A DNA stretch of 64,000 nucleotides, taken from positions 43,157,558 to 43,221,557 of the forward strand of contig CM049310.1 in assembly GCA_026874595.1 (NCBI GenBank). The letters are read 5' to 3'. Below the pieces are notes generated by a model. The model made no database searches, was not told the origin of the DNA, and worked only from the letters and a program-made list of their open reading frames with translations. This DNA comes from Sipunculus nudus. Its lineage: Eukaryota > Annelida > Sipuncula > Golfingiida > Sipunculidae. Made by a program: the position numbers and the translations under genes. Shown here piece by piece: positions 1 to 12,249 of the stretch. The stretch's first letter is position 1. Each line of letters begins with the position of its first letter.

Positions 1-938
1 GCCACATCTTTGATTGCTACACGGGGTTGGCTTTTTGTCCTGTGTATTAATAGTCGCGGCACGCCGAGAACGATCGAAGACGACCAAGTACCAACTGTGT
101 ATTGGCATGTCAGAAACATTGATCCTCTATGGACAGCACAGGTATAACAAGGGTCTTACGGACTACGGCACCCCCAGGTTATGGTGCTAATATTTTGTTT
201 TCAGACAAAACTCTTGCCGTTTATGACCACCACCAGCGGAAGTATGATTAATCATGACCAGGTCACCACTTACATGACTTCTGTTAATGTTCTATGAAGT
301 AACACGTAATCTGACTTCCAGTCCAAGTATTTTCCAATTTATATAATGACCTATTTGCCCGCCCATATGGCTTGGGGATTAATGGAAAAGGGTGATTATT
401 TCTGAATGATAGTAATAACGCTGTTTCTTCCTCGGGTGCAATTTAACGTTGACAAGGGAACTTGCTTCTCCCCCACTTTTTTTTCATACAGTACACAACC
501 CCCCCCCCCCCCACACACACACAGACACAGACACACATATTTCCTGTTTAAGGATAAGGCAATTTCACAGTCTCTAGTTCGAATTAAATAATGTAGGAAA
601 TATTTCATTTGTAACATGTTATAGTTGGAAACACGTATGTACCGGTGGTAGAAAATGACAAATGTAAAAGATATTTTTTTTCCCGCTACCATAACTTGGA
701 GCTACATCACAGCGGGTCCCTCCTCCCCTAAAAGTGTTTATCAAAATTGTCACAGCGTCGTGGCGGGTCCACGCTGGTGCCAATCACTGGCCAGACGGCT
801 GAACATGAAACTGATGGTTTTTAGCTAAAGGCTGGGTATTATTTGATCATTTGTTCTGGTTAGGCTCATCCTTAATGACGTGCCGGTCGTTTTTGCTAAA
901 ATGTCAGTAAAAATAAGCCGAGGTACGGAAAAAGGTTG
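1..938. other. Non-coding left edge
   Basis: No recognisable gene. A splice-acceptor-like run (TTTTGTTTTCAG, ending at 204) is followed by a 30-codon open frame ending in TGA at 295-297. It could be a terminal exon of something to the left, but nothing upstream supports this. The rest is AT-rich. Confidence 0.5.
499..537. repeat. C14 tract followed by CA-rich microsatellite
   Basis: An unbroken run of 14 C (499-512) runs straight into an imperfect (CA)n/(CAGA)n repeat. It is the first of about a dozen oligo-C/G tracts in the window. Confidence 0.95.
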
Positions 939-1160
939 AGACTCGGGCGCATGCCTCACACCTAGCGTCTAGGGGCTTCCGGCAGCGACGGGAGGGTTGG
1001 GCCAGGTCGCCCGCTTGTGGATCGATCCTCTCCGCTTAGTTTGGATTGCCCGGCCGGATCGATGGTCTCGCCGCTGATCCTGCGCGGCTCCGCTTTCCCA
1101 GATCACTGATTTAAAATATCAAGACGTCGCTACAGTCAGGGACACGCAGACTTTCCTCTC
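939..1160. other. GC/CpG-richer island, candidate regulatory or conserved non-coding DNA
   Basis: Base composition changes sharply from the AT-rich surroundings. CpG is frequent and GATCGAT occurs twice (1021-1025 region and 1056-1062 region). No reading frame, microsatellite or transposon end was seen inside. Function is inferred from composition only. Confidence 0.35.
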
Positions 1161-4100
1161 CGCTTCTCACGGCCACGATCACTTTTGATATACCAGTATA
1201 CTTCTTCTAAGGTCCTCACCTGGATGACCACTATTTTGATGACGTTAAGCACTATGTATGGGACTGCGTTTGTTTTGATGACGTGAAGCACAATGTGTAT
1301 ATCAATGGGAACTATGACAGGGGACAGCGTTTGGGATTATTTACAACAGCAAAGTAAGTGGCATGCAAGTTAAAATTAATATGCATGATGCTAATCATCA
1401 TTTAATTATATAAATGCATGAACATATAGTTTTTGCTATTTCCCTTTTAAGCTTCAAATCAATCCTCCGCAAAAATGAGCAGTATCAAAAAGGCAATAAA
1501 GCACCTGTAGATCAGCCAGACGTTAATGATGTTACTGGACATTTATGTTCCGTCAAAGAAATTCGTTACGTTTTTATGTTGGTAAATATTTCTCTTTTAA
1601 CATGGTTCATCTTAGTGCCACTTTGCCCCTCTAACATAAGAGAGTCTATCGAGATGTTTGCAGGAATACCAGTTCAGTATAAATGCCTACGGAGTCGGGT
1701 ATTCACATCTCGATTTACCTATCGTAGTTTACAAATAAGTGCCAATTGAAACCTTGTAATAATCTTCTTAATATGAGATTTCACAGTGCAGGGCTTAAAA
1801 TATGTGTCGACCATTAATATTACTTTTTTGTAAATATATCTAATTTAAGTACTGATCTCAGTGAAGAACCATAGGCTTACCGTTTACAAAAAAGAGACGA
1901 AAAGACAAAAATTATATTTAGTGTAGTGTCTCCAGGTGGGAGAGTGTGGTTAGCCTGATAAGTTAACAACTTTATTTTTGAGCTCAGCTGATTGGAAGTC
2001 GCCTGAGCTAAAGCGATCACCTTTGTCCGTGCTCCGTCTGGCTGCTCGGCCGTCCCGTTATCCTGTTTCTCATATATCGAGTTAGCTGTATTGATGGTAT
2101 ATTTTGCTGGGAGCGCTTTTAGTTTTTTTTTCAGTTTAAGGAAGATTCCTATAAATTCATGTAGTCATCCCCGGTAGCACGGTCCACGGAGGTCTCAAAC
2201 ATATGCCGACAATTAACCAGTCATGGGCTAGGAGTTAGTGTACGTAGGGCCTATGCTTTGCGTTTGTCATTATCTAAGGTGGCGCAAAATTTTCAGATAA
2301 CATTGACACAAATGTGTTATAATGGTCTGTAGAGCCGGAAAGCCCCGTTTAGCTGGGGCTTGCTTCAAGCAAGGCTTATTTTTAGTTAAAATAATTCCAG
2401 TTACTTTCTGTCATCATGAAACTCTATACACAGTCTCTTCCTTATTATGTATTTTCCCGTATTCCTTTAGTCTGTTCTCTTATTGTTCTTTTAATTGAAT
2501 ACGTTTTTACTTATTCCCTTGCTGAGAAGCAGTGAACCAACTGATTGGTATGTCAAGGTTCTCTTCGATTATTATCAGAATTCCTTATCGTGTTTCCCAT
2601 AATTTACAAAATAGACACATTTGTGAATTTTACAAAACCTCAGACATTCTTATATCTAGAAAACATGGTATGATGTCCAGTTTATCCCTTGTCCTGTTAA
2701 AACAAGTTCGCGTCGAGGTCCCGTGTAAGACGAAGTCTTGTTTAAAAGAAAAGCCGCTCCAAGAAGTCGTGTTGTTAATCTTGTTGATTCAGATAGACAT
2801 GTACCCTATCCTATGTTGTTATGTCTCCAGTATTCTATGACAAACAACATGCAGCAATTCTTAAGTTGCAATGCAACTCCTTACTCCCCGGTACAAATTT
2901 ACCCGTCACTCATTTAGATCTCAATATATGCACAGCGTATCGATTTTAACTACATGGAGCTCGGGGTTCAATGCATTAGCTTTGTTTTGAAACATACAGA
3001 GTTAGGTAGCCAGTCCCCAGTCAGATCAGAGGTGTACAATGGAAGGCCAAGCATGTTAACTGCAACAAATATGTTATTCGTCGGTTAATATAACTGACGT
3101 GGATTGACATGGCATTACCAACAAAGGTTTCTAGTCTGTTTACATATCCGCGTTTTACAGTATTAATTTTTTTTCGGAGAATCGGTCTTCGTCTCGGAAA
3201 TTAAGTGCGCGAACTCTTCAACCCCTAACAATCATATTCATGCTGTTACATAAAAATTGCTCGCAATACGTTAACTACGGTCTTACTTCAAGCTTAAATT
3301 TCGTGAAAAGCTTTCGCAGGCTTAAGACTTTTTAACTCTCTATCATTTAATCATGAGAGGAGGAAACCGTAGAACGACCTTGACACCCCGCGTCAGCCAT
3401 TTTCATAGAACCGTGTTTGTGTGTCAGAGGAAATTGAACTTACCAAGCAGGTTTGAGTTCACTTTATGGCTTCCTTCAGTTAAGAGCCGTCAGCCAAGAA
3501 TCAAGGGTATTATTATACGACAGATAAAATCTTTTACAGATAGGTAAGAAGATAAGATAACTAGATAAACAGATAAACTGGCAGGAGACAGAGAAAACGA
3601 CAAAGTAAATGTTAAATTTTAAACGAGCGGAAACCGACTTTTTGTCAGCAAAAGCGTGTAATCGAGGCCACGAGGAGTGCCGTAAATTTCACATCACACG
3701 TGTCGTGTTAAATTATTAATTACAGTCGATAACAACTCGGGAAAGCTGGGCGGGGGAAATGCGCTTTTCTAGCTTGATAAAGCTGTCGTCTTGGAATCAC
3801 CCTGGCAATTGCCTAATGGACTATTGAACCTTTATAAATATAAGATGATACACGTCATAAATCTCTGGATGAGGCTGCTTCATAACTAAACAGGCGACCG
3901 CAATGTCTAACCGACCAGTTCAAATGAGGCCCGTATTTATTTCACCGGCGGCATATTACGGCAGTATCACATCTACTTGGGTCCTGTTAATGGCGCTGTT
4001 CCTGTTCTACGCTTCACATTAAAAAAAATAACATCTCCAGGTTCAGCCCCAGACAATAAATCAATATTAAAAACCCTTTGTATGCGTGTTCTGCGTGTGT

Positions 4101-6584
4101 GTTTGTGTCATATCTGCTTCTTATTCGTGGCTTTTTTTGTTAGTGTTCACAGGGAGTTTCTTTATTTGCCTTTATCTTTTTAAGAATATCTGTGAGTGTG
4201 CGTTTATATCAGTGGTTTTACGTATTTGCATGTTTGCGTGCCTGCATGTACCACTTTGTAACTTATATTTTTGGGGCTGTGTATGTGTGTATGAGAGCCC
4301 GTATATTATATACATGCATCACATTCGTGGCACATCATATTTTATGTTTGTGTTGTCTTTGTAGCAAAAATGGATGATTTTTCAGACTTCTCGATTGTTT
4401 TATAATTTGTTGTTTAAATTAACTTGTGTGTATATGCTTGTATCCGCAATCTGCCAATCTGCGTGTATGTTATCGTCCTAGTTTTCCTGCATGTGTACAT
4501 TACAGTATTAGCTTTTTTTGTGATTAATAGCATGTTTGTGCAACCTACCTTCTGTTTGCGATTGCTTGTGCAATAATGTGTCTGTTTTATACATTGATTT
4601 ATACTGTTTTAACATTTGTGACATCATTTCTCGAGTGTAATCAATTTCAGTTCTAAATGCATTCTCCTGACATCGCCACTGTACGTCTTACATCTCGTAG
4701 CTATCACAGAATCCGAAAATATGAATTAATTAATAACGTTATGCTTACGTCTTAACTTATCGGAAACAAGGGCTTTCATGTGTTTTCAAATTTTTACAAT
4801 GTCACAGTTTTTTAACTGAGATGCAAACTATTTGCCTAGAATTATTACTTATTGTGAAGCATCCACATATTTTATAAGAAAAAAGTCAGATATACTTAAT
4901 TAATAACTTGCAGGGAAATAAATTCTGCTCGTACATCCATATACGAGAAAAATCAGTTATCATCGTTACTATAGTATGCCGAACATCATTATAAACACTT
5001 TAAAATAGCGTCACATCTTTGAAGTATTTTTAAGCATTTGTTGGCTTTATCAAGTCCCTTTATGCTACACCCTGATTTCCTTGATAAAAGTTCACATGAA
5101 TATACATGAATTCACCAAATAAAAATAACTCCTTGAATTCAAATAAAAAAAAAATCCATGGATATTAGCTCACATGAATATATAGTTACTTGCCAAATAA
5201 ATGGCAAGAATATTCTCTGTTATAAATAAATATTAGTGAACAAAATAAAAACAAACATCTTTCTCTTGACCTGAATATACATTCAACTATCAAATTCGCC
5301 AACATTCATGTATCACAAAAAGAAAAGAAACTAAGAAAATTAGCTCATACGAACATGTAAGAATCCCCGCCAAAATAATATTGAACTCGGTTTTTGTCAC
5401 CACAAAACCAGCAAGTTCCCCTCCACCTGTGATTACCTCAGATATATTGACGTCTTCCGCGCCAGTTATCATTTGAAACACCCAATCGAGCAAACTAATG
5501 AGGAAGCCGAGCCCAGGCCTTGATGTTATATTTAGCTTTCACGCCTCAACGAGCAAAGTGGGATTCTATTGACGGGGGCCACCATAGCTGCTCCATAAGC
5601 CATCTAATGTTGGCTTCTTCCTGAAAACCTCAGCCTCGGCTAGCTAGGGACCTGGAAGCCAAATAGTTGTCGCTGCTGCATTTATTTTTACCATCCTGGA
5701 GTCCACAATGAAATTAAAACCATCAGGCTGGTTCATTAAAAAGTACACCACCGCCATGTCCTGAAGCTCAAATCAAATGCTCGTATATGTTTAGTTACCA
5801 TTTCAGCGGGCTTGAGTCTACTGACTTTTTTTTTTAGTGTAGATGCCATGCGGGTAACGCGGCACTGCTTTTGTCCAGTTGGGTTTACATAAAAATATTG
5901 GGACTTTTACGTGTTCATTTGACAGGCCGTAAATTTATCAGAACGGAGTGGAGGCAAACACACGTTCTGTACAGTATATATTGCTTCACAGTTAGAGTTT
6001 CAGCACGTTTTTTTTACCAGCTTTCAGTTGGGACTTCCTGACGCAGTTTGTCGGGAAATACCTGGGGAAATGTTCTGACTGATGTTGGTTTCAGCAAGAC
6101 AAATAATATAGTCCTGTAATTGTTACTATTGTTGTCATGACAGATGAAATACTGCCGGAGGATTTTTATTAGTCTAAGAAAAAAAATTGAGTACCTTTAA
6201 ATTGTGTTTCAGTTTCAATATTCTAGGAATCATAGTTTCTAAATAGAACTTTCATTGACTTTTCATTCTTGGAACCGTGTCAAAAGGATTGTTCGGTTAA
6301 GACTAGAAAACAAAATTTAGAAGAGTTATTTAGAGCAAATGCCGTATGCGTGCATCTTGCTGGATTAAGATTTTCTCAATAGAGGGATCCATGCATAAAA
6401 TTATATACATGATGAACCAAAACTATGATGTCATACAAATTATGACGTTATACAAATGACATGCCCAGTGAAAGCACTAAAATAATTTAAACAAAACTAT
6501 TTCCAAAGTAGTAACAAAAGAAGGTCAGTAATTTGTTTAACAAATGAATACAACATTCGGCATCAACATCAGAAGAGATAAAAT
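1161..6584. other. AT-rich intergenic or intronic stretch
   Basis: No gene recognised. At 1233-1330 a TTTTGATGACGTNAAGCAC segment occurs twice about 40 bp apart, so there is a short imperfect duplication carrying CRE-like half sites. At about 5090-5250 two related segments share TCACATGAATATA and CCAAATAAA. The short open frames (for example on the minus strand around 5290-5540) match no family I know. Confidence 0.5.
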
Positions 6585-6597
6585 GGGGGGGGGGGGG
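6585..6597. repeat. G13 tract
   Basis: Thirteen consecutive G immediately upstream of the tRNA-like sequence that starts at 6598. Confidence 0.95.
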
Positions 6598-6672
6598 CCT
6601 GGACAGTCGAGGGGTAAAACGTCCGGCTCTCCTCACTGGCACCTGGGTTCGGACCCCGGCATGGGTATTAGA
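6598..6672 (+). mobile_element. tRNA-derived SINE head
   Basis: A pol III A-box-like segment (AGTCGAGGGGTAAAACG, 6605-6621) lies about 40 bp before a very good B box (GGGTTCGGACCCC, 6645-6657). This is the internal promoter layout of a tRNA, but the acceptor arms do not pair, so it is read as a SINE head rather than a working tRNA gene. It shares the GTCGAG-GGTAA core with the tRNA-like sequence at 32.07 kb. The element's 3' body is not delimited; it may run into 6673-6770. Confidence 0.5.
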
Positions 6673-7690
6673 GAAGGTTATATTAGCTTATCTAAGGTGG
6701 GTGTGTTTCTACCTGTCAGTGACATACGTGCTGTTACCGTCTCTTGATCACAGTAAGGCAACAACAAGGCAAAAGGTTTCAGCTACGTTTGAGTTGCCTT
6801 GATATATGTCAGGAAATTTTAACGCACTTCCCATGAAATGTAGATGTAACAAAATACTCGAAATAAAGTGGCCCCTACAGTACTAGTTTATGGAGATCGT
6901 GTGATGGTATCGATTACTGCAGGTGATTTAGATAATCGTATCAAACCTGAACAGTTTATCGATAAATCAATAGTACATGACAGTCCGGCCAGTAATGTTA
7001 GTCGATCTTTCGGATGGCAAAGATAAGACCATTCAATTAGAAGAAGGCCAGATAGTTTTACCACGATAAAACCATTATATAAAATAAAGTTTAACCTCTT
7101 TTACTTGCCAACGTTGCCTTCCTCTAAATAATGTTTTACATGTTTTAAACTCTTTTATAATTACCTTTTCAATTGTCGAACTTTCTAGTCGCCTATACAC
7201 CATGTGTTATATTCAGGGATTCGTTATTATAAGCCCAATGGATAAATTGCAATTGTCGAAGTAAGGTTTGTTCTTAATAAACCTTTTTTTCAAATTGATA
7301 CCCTCGATCAACCGCCACTCTCACGTACCACAACTGGTTGTGCTTTACATATTGGCGAGACAACGATGCTATACTGTATATAAACATACCGCCAAAAAGC
7401 TTCCACTATTGATTCTCATGTTCATTTTGTTATTTATTTTATTTATTGATAAAAAAGTGTTAACAGAACATTAGCAGAGACACGTGACAATTACCTTTGT
7501 GCGTGCGTTTACCAATTCAATCATATTATTTGCTCGCATATGACGCTTACGCAAATATTTTTTTTATTAGTCCCATTCGATGATTTATGAGGGAACTGGT
7601 ATATCCAGGCAACCTGATCAGGCAGCTATATTCATAATTACTACTCTGAGCTTACTCAATACATCTGATCAGTTTACAGCAGAACCATCT
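6673..7690. other. AT-rich non-coding stretch
   Basis: Possible SINE 3' body for the first 100 bp. After that it is AT-rich DNA with no gene, no clear repeat and no recognised regulatory motif. Confidence 0.5.
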
Positions 7691-8235
7691 AGCCCTTCCT
7701 CCTTTACCCTTCCCTCGTATGCCCGTCCCCCCTTTAACCGTACCCCGTTTACCCGTAACTCGTATTCCCGACCATCTTATTCCCTACCTTGTACACCCGT
7801 TGCCCATGTGCCAATGTTACCTCGTTTAGACATATCTCGTATACCCGTCCATCGTACACCCGTACCTAGTAGTACTCGTACTTCTATACCCGTTACTCTG
7901 ATACCCATCCCTCGTATACCCGTCCACTATATACCCGAACCTCGTATACCCGTCCATCGTATACCCGAACCTCGTATACCTTGAACCCTCATACACGTAC
8001 CTCCCTTAACTGTACCTCGTAAACCCGTCCATCTTATACCCGTCCCTCCTTTAACCGTACCTTATTTACCCGTACCTCGTATTCCCGACCATCTTATTCA
8101 CCTACTTTGTATACCCGTTGCCCATGTACCCGCACCTCGTTTACACATATCTCGTATACCCGTCCACCGTATACCCTTAACTGTACCTCGTAAACCCGTC
8201 CCTCTTATACCCGTATCTCGTATACACATAGCTGA
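7691..8235. repeat. 15-bp-period minisatellite with a higher-order repeat of about 317 bp
   Basis: The array is built from degenerate CGTATACCCGTCC-type units of about 15 bp. A longer block repeats as well: CCTTTAACCG plus the following 100 bp or so at 7731 recurs at 8048, an offset of 317 bp. Because 15 bp is five codons, frame +2 stays open from 7580 to 7984 and reads as RIPVH/RIPEP repeats. That is a by-product of the period, and I do not call it a protein. Confidence 0.85.
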
Positions 8236-9421
8236 TTTGTAAAAGTATTGGGACTCAGGGTGCTATATAAACGGACTGGACATGATAACACTGGGCCAAA
8301 CACTTTTTTTCCAAAGTAATTTAATTTCCTTGGATCATGAGATGCGAACCAAAGACCAAACTATAATAGATTCCTCATAGTATTTTTCCTTCAGAACACT
8401 TACTGTCATTTGTATATATTCGCCTCACAACAACACCATAAAAACGACTAATTAAATAAGTCTATTCTACTCTCACAATTTGGTCCAGCAGATAGCGTGG
8501 TGCTGTCAGGGGAAGCGTTCGCTTTACGATTGCCTTCACGCGCAGATAAGTTAAGGCCATTCCTCGTTTACATGAACTAAAATCGGCATAAATCTCATGG
8601 TAGTGGTATTTTGCTCTCTGGTGACAGGTACTCTTCTTTAACCGTAGGACTTCAGCTTCAGTGAGCATCTTCAAATCAGACAACATTCTTCCACAAGTAT
8701 AGAGAAAAAAACTTGTTTTGTTCTCGCCACAGGCCGGTGGTCTTATCTGTGGCGCGGTATTGTTGATGTGGGAACTGGTCCGTCATGGTTTATCGGGTCC
8801 GAATACAAGCCGCATACACTGTTTACTTGCCGCCAATAATTGGCGCTATCTCCTCCATTTTGGAAAGTCTGATAGAGACATCGGGGCTGTAATCAGGTGG
8901 ACAAGTGGGCTCTACGAAGCCAGACGAGCGAACAGACCGTTAATTTCTTCTCTCCTTAATAACAACTAACCTCCGCTCAGATCCTTGTTTATTGAAGAAA
9001 GTAAGGGGTATATATTCACTGGCAAGTTGTTATGACTAGCTACATGGCAGTAATCCTATATCTGGTTTTCAAAGGATAGTGACCCAAGTACACGAGGTTT
9101 TCAGCTATAGTTATTATGTTAAAGGAGGGGAATGCTTTCCTCAAATTCTAAAGCCCTCATTTTACCAACCAAAGCATTGATGAAGTTTGGCAACTCTACC
9201 TCATGAATACAATTATCCCTTGTTCAACAATTGTTATGGAAGATTACCAGTAAGCTGATTTATTTTAATTTATTTTCTAACTGGGTAGGTATTTTGTTTT
9301 TCGCACACCGTCAGAAATTTTAAATGTCCGAAACCACCCACCTCAGGTTCAGTGCTGTTGGCCGTAAAATGAGAAAACGCAAGATTTATGTTCATGTCTA
9401 CGCCCAGCCTTCATTCAGCAG
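8236..9421. other. Unique-looking DNA with moderate GC at 8460-8970
   Basis: The part around 8460-8970 is less AT-rich and free of simple repeats. It holds a CCAAT palindrome (separate entry) and open frames on both strands that match nothing known. It may be a regulatory element. The remainder is AT-rich and shows nothing. Confidence 0.35.
8831..8845. promoter_or_regulatory. Palindromic inverted CCAAT pair
   Basis: CGCCAATAATTGGCG is a perfect inverted repeat around one central base. It holds two head-to-head CCAAT boxes, and the right arm also reads TTGGCGC, an E2F-like core. NF-Y and E2F binding are known for such motifs; use here is inference. Confidence 0.4.
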
Positions 9422-9462
9422 TATAAATATGCACTCTTGCGGCAGATCTACCACTCAGAACG
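9422..9462 (+). promoter_or_regulatory. Candidate TATA/Inr core promoter
   Basis: A consensus TATAAATA at 9422-9429 is followed 35 bp later by CTCAGAAC, a plausible initiator around 9457. Two ATGs follow, at 9473 and 9532. This is the best-formed plus-strand core promoter in the left half of the window. Confidence 0.35.
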
Positions 9463-9531
9463 TTAAACCAGAATGACAGGTGCTGCAGCAGTGATTAAAA
9501 CTATAGGGTTTATAGTTTGGTACCGCCTACG

Positions 9532-9759
9532 ATGTCCTTTGCATCCGGCTACACATTTTCTTATTATCAGTCTGTACACCTTTGTTACTTTTCACAACTC
9601 CCTGGTAAGTATGCAACAAATGCAAGCCACCATGATAAAGGCCTGTACTCCACCGATGATCATTCTATTTATACTCCTTACGAGCTTGGACAGGGGTTCT
9701 GGTGTAAAGGATGTCAGAACGGCACCCTATACCGCTCAGCCTTGCGATTACAAGTTTAG
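9532..9759 (+). CDS. Candidate small open frame, function unknown
   Basis: From the ATG at 9532 the frame runs 75 codons to TAG at 9757-9759. The product begins MSFASGYTFSYYQ and is rich in Tyr and Ser, with a later FWCKGCQNGT segment. An overlapping frame from the ATG at 9473 stays open to 9979 but reads through a C19 tract, which argues against it. A strong donor-like CTG|GTAAGTAT lies at 9604/9605, so either frame could instead be a first exon ending there. No family is recognised. The support is the TATA box about 110 bp upstream and a codon-like composition; a chance frame remains quite possible. Confidence 0.25.
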   Translation: MSFASGYTFSYYQSVHLCYFSQLPGKYATNASHHDKGLYSTDDHSIYTPYELGQGFWCKGCQNGTLYRSALRLQV

Positions 9760-9820
9760 TGCTATGTACATAACCACGCCCCGTTCAATATATATTATCC
9801 AGATGTATCCAAAACTGGAA

Positions 9821-9839
9821 CCCCCCCCCCCCCCCCCCC
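9821..9839. repeat. C19 tract
   Basis: Nineteen consecutive C. Confidence 0.95.
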
Positions 9840-11245
9840 ACCGGACAGGTATTTTATTTAAGCCATGGGTAGTTCTATCACTCCGATTTTTTAATTTTAA
9901 TCAAGCCACCGGGGCTGTAGTGGGCGATGTGCTGAGCTTAAATCTGGGGAACTGTCCTGAGGTACAAATCTCTACTTAATTTTTAAAATGACTTGCAACT
10001 GTAGCCAATCTTAACTGTTTATCTTATACACTGATTTAGATCCCTGTGTAACCCCAACTGTTTCACATATTTTTAGTCGTGATCACTCAATATGTTGTTG
10101 TATAGTCAGGTTTGTAGGTGACTTTGTATCAGGTGAGTATAGATAAAACTCCCGGTGCTGACACCTTATTCCTACATATCACGAGATGTATCTTATGTGT
10201 CTTCAATTTAATGTTTTATGACAGAAAATGAAATAAATATTTCAAACAGTATACAAATAAAACTTGTATTATTAATGTATAATTTAATTTATATGTCACT
10301 GAGATCACATCTAACATACGATATATTTACACTGCATCCCCGATTTAGAATAAATGGAATTAATAATGCATCTCTCGACCAAGCCTCCACCAAAGTACCT
10401 ACTGCAGGAGTCGTGAACACACCCCTATATCTATGCCTGTTTACACACTGTTAAGAACGAAGCCTTGTGTCCCTTTTCATTGTTTTAATTCATTAAATGA
10501 TCCCTGCTAAAAACCACAGAGATGACAGAATTTTCCCAGCTGCTCCAAAGTGATAAATCACGCCGACTTTTTTTCTTCTGGCCAACAAGTGCCTCCGCCT
10601 TCCCTGCTCCATCAGCAACAAATCATCGGCTGACCTTGGTGTCTTTTTCCTTGCCGCGGTCTGTTTCACTGAGGGTTGCCTAGTTGAATTTGGTAATAAT
10701 ATGCTATTGTAAAATATCCCGGTGGTTCAAGGAATTAAGGCGCGTTTAGTAATTAACTAGTTGGAGACCCTCAATATACCTAGATATTTTATGTGTTCCG
10801 GTAATGATTTACATTAAAATTTAGGAAGATATATTTTAACGACATTTTGACTGAGGGCTCGGTGTCTTGGCCACTGATGCTCTCATTAGTACGGTACCTA
10901 GGAACTTTGTTTCGGTTTCTTCTCGACGGATTTTGGTCCAATCGCCACTCATATCCATACATAGACTGATTCAATCCTCGCAAGCATTTCAAAACGTTTA
11001 CGCATGCAGTATTACCTGAACCAAGGATCCGTTTTGTCCAGGTGTTTTGTTGGTTGTGGCATGTCGCTAGATTGTACTGAATCGCTGCCTGGTCAACGAC
11101 AAAATTTCGTCTCAGAAATGACGAAATTAGTGTGAACATTTTTTAACAAATATAAAATATCCAAATATTTCCATATGAAAAAAAAACTTGCTAAACACAC
11201 TTAAATGCCTACAAAAGATGGTTTATTCGGATTTCTCTATTTAGC
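9840..11245. other. Non-coding stretch
   Basis: Mostly AT-rich. A moderately GC-rich patch at about 10520-10680 and another at 10860-11120 carry no recognisable gene. A CAG|GTGAGTAT donor-like site lies at 10131-10140. Nothing else was seen. Confidence 0.45.
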
Positions 11246-11720
11246 TTGTTGCTAATTGTTCTAAGGTCAAATCAGCCGGAATAGACATCATTTGTGAACG
11301 ACACAAAATATTTTCATGAAATATGACTAGTGAAATGGTTCTACCATATATCAGAAGTGTTCGAAAACCAGTGATATTTACCTTCATGCAGGGTCAAATC
11401 AGCAGAAATAGAAACATTTGGTTTTCACCAGCACTTTTGACCCACTCATATATTTTCAAAATATTTGATACGTGAAATGTTTCTAGAAAAAGGATCAGCA
11501 GTGTTCGGAAACTGGTGATCTTGACCTTCATCTTCAAGATCAAATAAGCCGGAATAGAAAGTATTTGTGAACGTTTATAAGTTTTGGACCATTCACTTTA
11601 TTCCCATGAAATTCGACTCGTAAAATGTTGCTTACAAAATCTCGGAAGCATTCAAAACCTTCGACATTGACCTTCATCTTCAAGGTCAAATTAGCCGGAA
11701 AAGAAATTATTGTTGGATGC
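11246..11720. repeat. Four imperfect tandem units of about 130-147 bp
   Basis: The motif GGTCAAATCAGCCGGAATAG or a close variant recurs at about 11265, 11393, 11540 and 11684, each followed by related sequence (ATTTGTGAAC, CATGAAAT, GTAAAATG/GTGAAATG). Unit ends carry TGACCT and AGGTCA half sites facing outward, most clearly at 11668-11688. The units have diverged, so the array is old. Confidence 0.75.
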
Positions 11721-12249
11721 TGTGACTTTTGAAGTAGCCCGTTTTTTCCCCTCAGATGGGATGGGAGGCCCATAGGGAGGGGAGACATATATCTATTTTT
11801 GCAACCCCATCCTAGTTATTTCTGAAGCGACTGCCTTTCTTCCCGTTTGCAATCACTGCCCGATTACATTTATGCTTGATCGAGGGCCACGTTTACCAGT
11901 GCTTCAGCCCGGAACCTGTATTTTTAATGGGGACCTTGTATACCATCTCGTCTCTGGGCAGAGCCATGAAACATTTCCGGTTCACCTTAGTCCGACTTCT
12001 GGTTCAACAAAAGCCGGCACCCGGTGCACCAAACACCTATGGTCGTAACCAAACGTATGACCAAATTTTGGTCAGAGGACTAAAACACATCCTAAGCATT
12101 ATTTGCTTAATTTTGTTTTTATATTATTTAAAGCATAGAGCATTATTTTGTTCAAGTGATACAATACTAAAACGTATCTTGAAAAAGCAGGGGTCTTAAA
12201 AGACAGATAACGAGAGAACAATTGTTTTACATGTCGGGCACAGCTATAG
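11721..12249. other. Non-coding spacer between two tandem-repeat blocks
   Basis: No gene or further repeat recognised. Short open frames only. Confidence 0.45.

Noticed and set aside
50-193. Open frame at the left edge joined to the acceptor at 204
   Set aside because: The implied intron would be about 60 bp, the donor is mediocre and the joined frame stops after a few codons.
7580-7984. 134-codon Pro/Arg/Ile-rich frame
   Set aside because: The openness follows from a 15-bp repeat period, and the array continues with stops in all frames beyond 7984.
9473-9979. Longest open frame in the window (168 codons)
   Set aside because: It reads through a C19 tract as poly-proline, changes character after it, and conflicts with a better frame at 9532. 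Treated as chance, except for its possible first-exon part before 9605.
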